64,000 bases of DNA from Gonapodya prolifera JEL478 (Eukaryota; Monoblepharomycota; Monoblepharidomycetes; Monoblepharidales; Gonapodyaceae): the NCBI GenBank assembly GCA_001574975.1, contig KQ965732.1:682001-746000 (forward strand). The letters run 5' to 3'. This document shows positions 1 through 10,000 of the stretch, in pieces. Both the position numbers and the translations under genes were made by a program. Position 1 is the first letter of the stretch; the number at the start of each line of letters is the position of its first letter. A model generated the notes under the pieces. The model was not told where the DNA came from and searched no databases. It saw only the letters and a list, made by a program, of their open reading frames with translations.

Positions 1-1277
1 TCAGTCCAAGTTGAATGGACATGGCACCGAAAAAATCTCCATCCATCATGGTACTCAAAGAGGTTGAACATAAAACTCCTGAAGAATAGATTATGCTTGC
101 AGCTGAGCAATAGATGTCACCACAACAAATCACGTAATCAAACTCACCAATCATGAACATGGCCAACACCGTGAATTTATCGGGATCTTTCCCTCTGCGT
201 GCGAACGAGTTCTCCACTATGCAAAGACCATCGCCATGAATCTCATCATCAATAGATTTCATAGCAGTGTTCAGTAGCTGACAAGCCAACTCTAAATAGT
301 GGGCAGATGTCCCGGCGGGATTGAGGCTGGGCTCTTGGTCCGACTGCGTCGCATTTGGTATTCGGGACAGCTGATAGGCACCCAGCGCTGCAGCTGCTGG
401 AATAATTGCGAGTGGTCGTGTACCGGGAGGTGATTGTGCGTGATCTGCAACCAATCGGAGAAGCTTTCCTTGAGAAACAGTTGGGAACGTTTCCCGCGCA
501 GCCATGGTAATGACCAGATGATGCAATACATGTGGAGGCGGCAGTGCCCATTTCGATACTGCATCTTCGTTCCCAACTCCGTAGCTACTCGACGAGCGTG
601 AGAACCCATGTATAATATTTGCCGCACTGAACTCATCAGAGGGAGGAGGATCGTGGCCATGGGGCGCCATGCTGTTTTCCGTCGCTTGTAGCGGCAACGA
701 TGGGTAATATGGGGCGCTATAGGGATATGACATCGACGAGGTGAAATATGGTGATTGTGCGTTTCCTTGAAAATGGGTCACATTCGCAAGAAGTTGCTCG
801 ATTCCTGGATGATCGCCATCCCGAACCAGCGCTTCTAGAGTCTGGCAGTGTCAGCGCGCATTAGTTTTGTGAAAATGACCGGTTTTGTTGTGCCCTTCAC
901 CTTCAATCTCTTCGATGCTGCCAGTTCCTGTGTGACTTTTGGTCCACGTCTTCTCGAGGGTCTGTCGTATGTGCACGCTTCTCCTAAGTTTTTACATCGC
1001 TCGCAAGGTTGATTGCCCGCACATTTCGCCTTCAGACGGTGACATGCATCGCAGGCCTTAAACATTCCATTTGACCAAACAAATAAACTGGTAATTTAAA
1101 GCGCAGTGTGATTGTGAGTCTTACCTTAGACTTCCGTCTCATTGGTGCTCCGACCTTTCGCTTTTTTGAGTTAGCAGCTGCGTTCTCCGTGGCGTCATCT
1201 TCTTCGCCTTCCGACACATAAGCCATTTGGACAGCTTGTCCGTACTGCGACGGGTCGAATGGGAGTTCGGCCTTCAT
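1..1277 (-). CDS. Zn2Cys6 fungal transcription factor (3' end beyond window)
   Basis: Likely nuclear DNA-binding regulator. Proposed exons on the minus strand are 1125-1277, 901-1056, 148-841 and 1-102, with introns of 68, 59 and 45 nt. Exon 2 opens with a binuclear zinc cluster (CDACHRLKAKC...CERC...C; spacing C-x2-C-x6-C-x5-C-x2-C-x6-C), followed by a basic linker RPSRRRGPK. Exons 3-4 resemble the start of the fungal-specific transcription factor domain, ending in a pattern like 'ALSI.LGL'. The N-terminus is acidic with a KKRK patch just before the zinc cluster. The start at 1277 was chosen for its good context (ACAACCATG); the frame is open further upstream to about 1466. The target genes cannot be inferred. 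Zn cluster identity is firm; intron 3 is the least certain junction. Confidence 0.85.
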
Positions 1278-1488
1278 GGTTGTGGATGGATCTCGCGGGA
1301 AAGCCCACGATGGGGGATTGGCAACTGTAGGGCGCCGCACGCCGATGAGTGTGCCTCGGAAGGTACGTGGGTTCCTCTGGGGCCTCTGCTGGTTTGCCGT
1401 CTCCCAACCGATGTTCTGCCGGTTTGAAAGCTTGCCGTGCTGTGGCGAAAACCTGGCCGAAAACATCCGTCACAAATCACGAAAACAA
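1278..1488. promoter_or_regulatory. divergent intergenic region between Zn2Cys6 factor and TAM41
   Basis: About 210 nt separate the proposed start codons of two divergently transcribed genes, so it should hold both core promoters. No TATA box or recognised operator was seen. Both strands are partly open here, which reflects composition rather than coding. Confidence 0.4.
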
Positions 1489-2977
1489 ATGCATCTTCAC
1501 GCTTTCGGAAACTCGAGAATGTTGCGCAAAAGCGACATCCTCTCTCGGCGGATCTCGTTCTGCTGTCCCTTCCCGAAACTGGGGCAGCGACATAGCAGCA
1601 ATACAACACATCCTCTGGAACACACATTGAAGTCAATAACAAAATCTTTCGATGCCCCGATAACTTACGCCATCGGCTACGGGAGTGGAGTGTTTCAACA
1701 AGAGGGTTACGACAAAGCAACAGTGAGTGCCACGTTACTCATCCAACGTCTAGCAGGACGATTTCACCTATTACCACGTTCAATTCGAAGGCTCCACAAC
1801 CAATGCTGGATTTTTTATTCGCCGTTGATGATCCTGTCCGCTGGCACTGTCATAATATCAACCAAAACCCTCATCACTACACTTCCTTTACACGCTCACT
1901 TCTGAATCTTCATCCGAGCCTCTCCAATCCTCTTTTGAATCGCTTGGGAGCCGGAGTGTGGTTTAACTCGTATGTCGAGATCAATGGGTTCCAATGCAAA
2001 TATGGAGTAATGGGTGTGGAAACTCTGTGGCAGGACTTGAAACATTGGAGAACATTTTACTTCGCAGGACGCCTACAAAAGCCAGTTGAGTGGGTTGTGC
2101 GAGGGTCGGACCTGTCTGACGGAGGCACGAACATATGCTGACCTCTTCTCTGCGATGTCTTTTCCGACCACCAGACAAACTTAATCGTCGATGCCATGTC
2201 ATCACCTCTTGCTGATCACAACGAAACGAATTTACTCAACGCCCTTCGTGTAGCTTTGCTACTCCTTCCCCCTGTGTTCACCTCTACGGAACTTTGGATG
2301 GCCATAACAGGATTGTCCTACATGGGAGACTTCAGGACGTTTGTTGGGGGCGAGAACCCAAACAAGGTCCGCAACATTGTCAGCAAGCAGGAGCAACTGT
2401 TCGAAAGCTTGTACAACCCCCTTCTCAAGAAGAAATTTGAAGCTTTGGGTTCTGTAACCGATTTGGGTATCGATGGGAATGGACAAAGGCGATGGGAGGT
2501 AAGAAATTTGCGTCTGTGACGTTAATATGTGCAAACTTTTCACTACGTGTTATTTGGTAGCAAATTGGGGAACCTGGTGACCGAGTCCGCCAGTTCCTGT
2601 TACCGCTCCCCGAACCGTTTCGCTCCCAAATATTTTCCGCTCTTGCCAGGCGCGATCCCAATGTACACGCGCCAAGCAACCGATGGATGATGGGCCTGTC
2701 TGCAGGGTGGAATGAGTTGGATCCAAAAGACCTGGAGCACTTAGGGAGAAGGACTGTGACAAGTGACAAGTTGGGGGATTGTGTGAAAGAAGGTATATAC
2801 TCTTCGAAGCGAAGTGTGGTTCCACGTATGGTCTCATTCATCCGCATGGGCCACGCAGCTCTTGTACGTACTATGTTTTGGCCCGCACTTACCCAGTCTG
2901 CAAAGGGTCTTTTGACTGTCGGCATATCATCTTCTGTGCGTTATGCACTCGAGAAGCTGAAAAAAGGTCGTAGTTGA
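1489..2977 (+). CDS. TAM41: mitochondrial CDP-diacylglycerol synthase / translocator assembly protein Tam41
   Basis: Tam41 makes CDP-diacylglycerol from phosphatidic acid and CTP on the matrix side of the inner mitochondrial membrane, the first step to cardiolipin. Proposed exons are 1489-1722, 1791-2084, 2175-2498 and 2561-2977 (about 422 aa). Family blocks appear in order: YAIGYGSGVFQQ near the N-terminus, PMLDFLFAVDDPVRWH, NPHHY, GAGVWFNSYV, KYGV, AGRLQKP, then SYMGDFR and NPNKVRNIV, and a C-terminal KGLLTVG...YALEKLKK. The N-terminus is basic and could be a targeting presequence; Met at 1519 is an alternative start. The donor of intron 2 (GTTGAG at 2085) is weak but is the only one that keeps frame with the family spacing. 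Length fits the family. Confidence 0.93.
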
Positions 2978-3122
2978 TACACTTCTATGTATATTTTCAA
3001 GTGAAGATAAGCCACATTTGCACATAACAATGCTGAGATGCTCATGCATAACCGCAGAACTTTCGAACCAACAACACACCAAGTCTCTTATCTCCATTTG
3101 AGAAACAACCAACTTGCTCTTG

Positions 3123-4493
3123 TCATCGTCCCACCTTGAGAAAATCCCCAAACGTGCCATACCTCATTCCAGATGACAGGACGGGAACAGCGCCAATCTG
3201 TTGCGCTCTGGCCTGGACGTCCTCGGGGAAGTTGGTCCCGGCCAAGATGAGGACAACTTTCGTATCCACAAGGTCCCTCGTCATTGCGCGGTACCCAGGG
3301 TTAGCTGCTGACCGAGCCGTGAGAAAGGAATCAAAGGGACCGTACAGCATTTGCATCCACTTTTGTCTGTGGGGAGATATGGGTTCAGAATTTGGTTTTG
3401 TCACAGCAAAGCAGCAAGGGGCTTACAGCACGCATGGTGTGCTTTGCTTCAAAGCAAGAAATCTGTTTTTCTTGAAGGCGAGAAAAAGACACCCTCCCAT
3501 TCCTGCAAAGACTTCCCCTTAAAGTCCTTCAGAATCCTTGGAAGCTCTTTTGCATCTCCGGCATATGTAAGGAGGCCCACAATAATGTGTTTCCGCACTT
3601 CCTCATCCTAAGCCTTGTCTTCTTGCAAGTTCCACCCCCCTTAGAAAAAAGCGCACGGAAACGACTGGAAAAGGGTATGTATGGTATGTATGTTGCCCGG
3701 TCCACCACACATTCAAAGGAATTGATCAGAGGGCCTTCCAATGAGCCGTCGGAGTGAATAAGTCTGAGACCAGCAGCTTCGTAGCTATTGACTGAAGAAG
3801 ACGAAGAAGTGGAAGAACGTTGATGGTTGGAAGTGCCAATCAAGAGCGCAACATTGCAAGAGTAGCTCACCTGACGGAGATCTCCGTTGGACAACACAGG
3901 GCAAGGAATAAAATTTTGCGGAATAGCATGGCCGTCGTCATCGAAAGTCGGGATAAAGATGGTCTTGGAGACCCGAGTGATGTAAAACGGTCTCCCCCTA
4001 TTGACAAGTGATAGTTCAGATAGGGGAATCTCATGGTCCAAGGGACCGGAGTCCGGCGCTTCATGTACTCCAACGTTGTAGAGAGTCAGAGCAATTGCCC
4101 GCTTAGCCGCTCGAGCCACGGTCCCGACTTTCAGATTTTGCGAGGAGACTTGTACCGCCACCGGGTACTTTTCGTCCGCTTCATTGGTAGAGAGTGAAAC
4201 AACTTAGACTGACGCCTTGCCGTGCACGCCCCTGCGTCCAAGAACGAAAACCATCTGGTTGCAAATTGAGTCGAAAAACCGAAGGTGTGTGTGCATCCGC
4301 TCGGATAAACCTGGTAGTGGTGCCTGGCTGCGGATCCGCCGGCGCAAGATGCCAGCTTAGAGCCTGAAGTGTCGAGCATGGCTGGTTGGGAGGAAGCAGA
4401 TAAAAGGCTTAGGAAAGGCGAGTCGAGGAGATGCGTGGAAGAGTGGGGCGAGGGATGAGTTTGGCGTTCAACTCTGAACAGTTGTGAAGTCAT
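3123..4493 (-). CDS. hypothetical protein, exon structure unresolved
   Basis: Several minus-strand frames look coding but I cannot join them confidently. A block at about 3850-4160 reads as an even-composition protein (for example SLVNRGRPFYITRVSKTIF) and ends at a strong GTGAGC donor near 3870. A block at 3500-3610 contains IIVGLLTYAGDAKELP. A block at 3123-3390 contains DTKVVLILAGTNFPEDVQA and SSGMRYGTFGDFL. An upstream piece to about 4376 may hold the start. No domain was recognised. It may be one gene with several introns or a decayed gene; the coordinates are the outer limits of the coding-like signal. Confidence 0.35.
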
Positions 4494-4755
4494 TTAACAA
4501 GACCAGACCACACACCAAAACGGAAGCTACGTCATGCGACTTGAGTTGAATGCATGCTATGATATAGATGAGACAGGACACTTCTTCGTCAAGCGGTGTG
4601 CTAGCGGTGGGCCGTGGCGACGACGTCAAAAAATCAGTCATCTTCTTTCAATTGGCGTTCTCACTTGAAGAACTGAGATGGACTGTTGTTTGATGCATAT
4701 CTATTTATTTTCAGGCAAAGTGCAAGTATGAAAAACTTAAAACATGTTGAAATGC

Positions 4756-5511
4756 TCAAGCAAAGTTGAAAACACCGTCGGGAAACTCCTCTCTTATTTC
4801 ACAGCGGACCCCTTCAGACGTCAACGCATAGTCTCGCCAAAATTGTCCCGTTGAGCGACCACAATTGAGGAGGGCGAAAGAAGGAAGGACATTCAGATAT
4901 CGAAATAGTTGCCCGATTCCAACTTTTTGCTCGTCAACAAGTCGGAGGCATTCGTCATTGAGAATTTTAACCGTCGAGACAGCTTTACAACAGACCTTGG
5001 AGGAGGGATTGAGAATCACACCAAGCGTCCCCATATCGCAGCCGACCATAATATCGTACCTGTCCCAAGCACTCAATTCTGACTTCTCTATCAAAAACCG
5101 CCAATGCATTTTTGGGTTTTGAAGTAATTCCCGGTGGCGGCACGTGATTCGATGCTCCGTCAATCTTCCGATTGCGCACGATGACTACAGAGACTGGACT
5201 ATTGTAATAGGCGGAGAGTATTCGCTGAACGTTTCCATTTGCTGTAAGCAAGATCCGTTCAAGCGGAGAGAAGCCGGGAGGAAGAGTCAGACTCGTCTCT
5301 CGTTGCGCGAATATATCGCCCTAAAGGTTTCTTTTAGATGGATTGAAGCCGGCGGCTCCCACGTCTCGGCGATTCAGGAAGACCGTACCAAGTGGTTTGG
5401 ATTTGGAAGAGTCACTCCCTTCGGATCTCCATTTCTCTCGGTTAGAGACGCGACATTGGGCATTGATGACTTGATTCGATGAATGCCTTGCAGGACTGAA
5501 GAAAATTTCAT
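4756..5511 (-). CDS. chorismate lyase-like (UbiC/DUF98-type) protein
   Basis: Proposed exons 5389-5511, 5060-5320 and 4756-4995 give 207 aa with phase-0 introns of 68 and 64 nt. The fold family is suggested by LLTANGNVQRILSAYY followed by a PVSVVIVRN strand, then FDREVRIECLGQ joined across intron 2 to VCCKAVSTVKI. The C-terminal block is GIGQLFRYLNVLPSF, CGR, FWRDYAL and CEIREEFPDGVF. This arrangement matches small fungal and bacterial proteins related to chorismate pyruvate-lyase. Whether it acts on chorismate is unknown; fungal members are uncharacterised as far as I know. An upstream Met at about 5589 is possible. It lies 132 nt downstream of the tetra-GATase gene on the same strand. Confidence 0.6.
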
Positions 5512-5643
5512 ACGTGTCGGGCGCTTTACGTGTCCTTCAATCGTCCAAAGGTATTTCCGCACTTCGCCCATTTCCGGAATGGCTGGCAAAAAATCAATTG
5601 TGTATTATAATTGTCTAAAGTGCAATGTGCAATGTAGGGATAT

Positions 5644-7017
5644 TCAGTTCTTCTCCGTGAAATACTCTTCGCTGAATTTGCGTCCTGTGCTCCAGTAATC
5701 GTCCCAAAGTCTCTTCAACTCTGCGACGCGTCTCGCGCCACCATATCTCGCAACCGCTTCTGCGTACGCCCTGTTGAGCAGAGCGTCCTCGTAATACTCC
5801 ACCAACACCCGGGCAGCGTCACCATATTGCGCTTTTCGAGCGCTCAACTCCTCGTCTGTGGGCACGACACCAGAGTTGCCGATCCAGCCGACCATCTTTC
5901 CCGCAAGCCATAACGCATCAGGAAGGAAGCCGAGCTTGTTGTCGCATGGGAGGTGTGTGCGTGTCGCAAGATAATGCTTGGCCGATTCCAGTGAATAGAG
6001 ACCATGGTAAGTATCCCAGCGGGCCCACATCTCCATTATTCCTGGCGAATATTCTGATGCAATTACATAGATGTGTGGGGGCCGACACAAATGCCGGTGG
6101 AATTAGGAGATCAGGGAGACTCGCAGAAATAAGGAAGGTTTATGGTCCGTACCAATATGACCCTCATTGGTGAACACTCTATCCGAGATGAAACTCTGGA
6201 CTGGCGTAGGTCCAGAGGAGCTGACATGGACAGTTCCTGGTGGAGCCGTCAGAACAGCGTCCTGTTTGGTACTGGATTATGTACTTCCTTCTTCAACTGA
6301 GAGCAGCATTCAACTTACCCCGTGGTGGTTGTTAACAAAGTAGCTCTGGATTTTTGTTGGCATTTGTAAGTTGCCCAAACAAAAGGCGCGATTGTGTTGC
6401 CTACCGTTTTCGAGGTTCTCAGAGCAGCCATCCCTTCTCTAGAGACTTTGACGTCCACGGCAGCGTTCTCCCAGCCATGAGGATTGTGAATCACATTCTT
6501 GCCTTTGTTCAAAGTCAGAACAATGCAGTACAACGCAATGTGATTTACGCCACGTACCTCCAGGATTCAGGCCCCATGCAATAGTTTGGTGACCGTAACT
6601 CAGCCCGATAAAGCGGGTCTTATTGACGTTGTCACCAATGTACTTTTCCAGGACCTGCCAAAGCAGAGATAGTGAAGGGCCAGAAGAATCCGCCCGCTTT
6701 TGCGTGGAACATACCGGAACATACGGCACATGTTGGTCATAGGCACCTTCTTTTGCACCTGTTACTAAGAAGAGATCGTACTGGGAAGCATCTGTCGGCC
6801 ACGTGTTGAAGTTTTCGAATATGAACTCCGTAAACTCGAACGTGAACTCGGGGAAGTAGGTCGCGGCCGCAATGTTGAAGAGGGTTGGCAATCGTTTGCG
6901 AATGCCACCTGCTACTTGGGGGTGAAAGACTTGCCAAGCAACAGGCCATCCGCCTGGGTCAGGTAGCAGAACGGCAGCTTTGATCGTTCTCGTGGATTTC
7001 GGTGCAGGTGCTGCAAC
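5644..7017 (-). repeat. GATase-like unit 4 (C-terminal)
   Basis: Last module, 1044 coding nt over six exons, ending in a stop at 5644-5646. Motifs: TGAKEGAYDQHVPYVP, GLSYGHQTIAWGLNPGG, the 27-nt exon SYFVNNHHG and EGHI-EYSPGIMEMW. The intron that splits the KR|LP position in units 1-3 is absent here. The helical C-terminal region diverges most in this unit (for example WARWDTYHGLYSLESA). Confidence 0.8.
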
Positions 7018-10000
7018 CTGGTAGGGAATGGTATGAGGGGCTTCGGGACGATTCTCGATTGGCCTCACCTTTGACCATTTGCTCATGTCAAATGTGCTTC
7101 CATTCAAATAGTTCTCCCACGCCTGCTTGAGCGCCTTCACACGTCCAGGCCCACCATAAGTTTGGACAGCTTTCGCATACTCCTCGTCCACGAGTTCAAC
7201 TTCCAAAGATTTCTGGACCTCGTCAGCTTCTGACCTGAAACGTTCCCTTCTTTCCTCCAAGTCTTCGTCCGATGGTACAACGCCATCATTTGTAATCCAC
7301 CCAACCATTTTACCAGCGAGCCATATTGCGTCTGGAAGGAACTTAAGACGGTTGTCGCACAAGAGGTGCGTCCGCGACGCCAGATATTCCTGGTACTTCT
7401 CGGTTGTGTAGGCCCCCCAAAATGAGTCGAAAAGACCGAAATTCTCCATGATGCCACCAGAGTACTCTGAAATCATGAGCCTCTTTGCGCGATGTAACGG
7501 TCTGAAAGCCGTTGTGCAAACTCACCAAGATGCCCTTCATTTGTGAACACTCTATCGGATATAAAACTCTGAACTGGAGTGGCGCCAGAGTAGCTCACAT
7601 GGACCGTTCCAGGAGGAGCGGAAAGCACAGCATCCTTCACAAAGCAGCTCGTTGAGGAGAGGGAAAAATCCAATGAATAACCAATCAACGTACCCCGTGG
7701 TGGTTATGTATGTAATAGCTCTAAAAAAAATATTGTTGGAATTCTTGTTCGGCTTCCGTGCGAATCAGTCGGTATCCGAACCTTCTTCTTGGTATTCAAA
7801 GCACGTTTTCCTTCATCCGTCAGTATCGATTCCACCGCAGCATTCTCCCATCCTTTTGGGTTCTTAATCACGTTCTTCCCTGGAAGATACAAGACATTTG
7901 AGATGATTGAGGCAATCGCTGGTATCGCAATCGCACCTACCGCCAGGGTTGAGGCCCCAGGCGATGATTTGGTGGCCATAACTGATACCAATGAATCGCG
8001 ATTTGTGAACGTTGTCGCCAATGTACTTTTCCAGAATCTGTCGGAAATTCTGAGTGAATAAACAGCGAGTTCTCGCTCCCCTTCAAAAGAGAGTCACCGG
8101 AACATATGGAACATGTTGATCGTAAGCTCCTTCCTTCGCGCCTGTCACAAGGAATAGGTCGTACTCGGAAGCGTCCTTGGGCCAAGTATCGGTTTTCTCA
8201 AAAATCATTTCGGTGAAAGTGAACGTGGTTGATGGGTAGTATCGAGCTGCTGCGAGGCGCAGCAGGGCAGGCAATCTTTAAACCCAAAGATTAACAACAA
8301 CTTGAATCCAGCCGATACGTTGAATCATTGAGTCCGAACTTACCGCTTTCGAATCCCTCCTGCAATGTCTGGTGAGAAGACCTGCATTTCGACAGGCCAA
8401 TCGTACAAATCAGTCGGAAGCATAATCGCGACCTTGACGTTCTTCGGTTCGTCCTTCTTGAGCGATGGCGCCTGCCCACAGAAGAATGGGCGAGTGTATA
8501 AGATGTCAGTATAAAAATCTCACTCACACTTGACCAGAGATCAACGTCAAACCCTCCCCCGGCTAGGTAGGTTTCCCACGCCCTCTTGAGTGCTTTGACA
8601 CGTTCCATCCCTCCATACTTCTTGACTTGCGTTCCGTACTCATTTACCAAAAGCTCCTCCTCCAGAGTATGCAGTACCAATTTTGCTGATTCTTGGTTGA
8701 TTTCTTTCCTCTCAGCCATCTCAGCATCCGACGGAACGACACCGTCATTGGAGATCCATCCCACAATCTTCCCCGCAAGCCAAACGGCATCGGGGAGGAA
8801 TTTCAAGCGATTGTCGCACAGCAGGTGGGTTCGCTGCGCAAGGAACTCCTTGTACTTTTCAATCGTGTAAGCCCCGCTGAGAGTGTCCCAGAGACCAAAG
8901 TTTTCCATTATGCCCGCGGAGTACTCTGAAGGGATTGAACATCGTTAACGTCGATTTAAATTCCGCGTAGTGGAAGAAGATCTCGCACCTAAATGTCCCT
9001 CGTTCGTGAATACTCGATCAGAAATAAAACTCTGCACCGGGGTTGCGGACGACGACGTGCTGACGACTACCGTTCCTGGTGGTGCAGACAGCACTGCATC
9101 CTGGAAGATAACCCAAAGGTCAGATTATGCGTCAGTAGAATCATCGTGAAAATGCTTACCCCGTGATGGTTATGAATGAAGTAGCTCTAGAAACCACAAG
9201 AAGTAATCGTTGGCTAGGACCTTATGTTTGCAACCAGCGTGAACAGTAACCTTACCTTCTTTTCGGTCTTTAACGTCCGTCGACCTTCGTCTGTCAGAAT
9301 AGATTCCACCGCAGAGTTCTCCCATCCCTTGGGATTCTTTACGACATTACCCCCTGCATGACCGGTTGGTGAGTGCGGCCTGCGTTAGAGCCCCCATTGC
9401 TTTCCCTCACCTCCAGGATTCAGACCCCACGCAATAATTTGGTGTCCGAAACTGATACCCAAAAATCTAGTTTTGTTGACGTTCTCCGCGACGTACCGCT
9501 CCACTTCAGGGATATAAGGTACGTGGTGGTCGTAAGCGCCATCGTCCGCGCCAGTGAGGATGACCAAATCGACCGTGTTCGCGTCAGGGTAGTTGGCGAC
9601 ATCCTCGAATGCATATTCACTGAACAAGAAGCGAGTCGTTGGGAAGTAGAGAGCGGCAGCGTAGCGAAGAAGTGCAGCGAGTCTTCCAGTGGAAACGGAG
9701 GTCAGTGAGAGAAAGACGCGTCCACGCTACAGCGACAGTAATTGTACCTCTTGCAGATTCCTCCGGCGATATCCGGCGAGTAGACTTGGAATTTGGGAGG
9801 CCAGTCTGTCTCCTGGTTCCCAGGGATAAACATGGCGACGCGTATCAGCTTTTCCTTGCCTGACATCCCTCGAGAAGTTGGCGACTCCTATTACATGCGT
9901 CAGATTCCCGGTACTGCCGCTGTCGATAAAACAAACTCACCATGATCCACTTCTCTTTCTCGAACTTCCCCGTCTCGATGTACCGGTTCAAGGCCTCCTT

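Noticed and set aside
1276-1905. 209-codon plus-strand frame over the TAM41 5' end
   Set aside because: Only its middle (from about 1489) is TAM41 exon 1; the upstream part is antisense to the Zn2Cys6 first exon and promoter, and the downstream part runs into intron 1.
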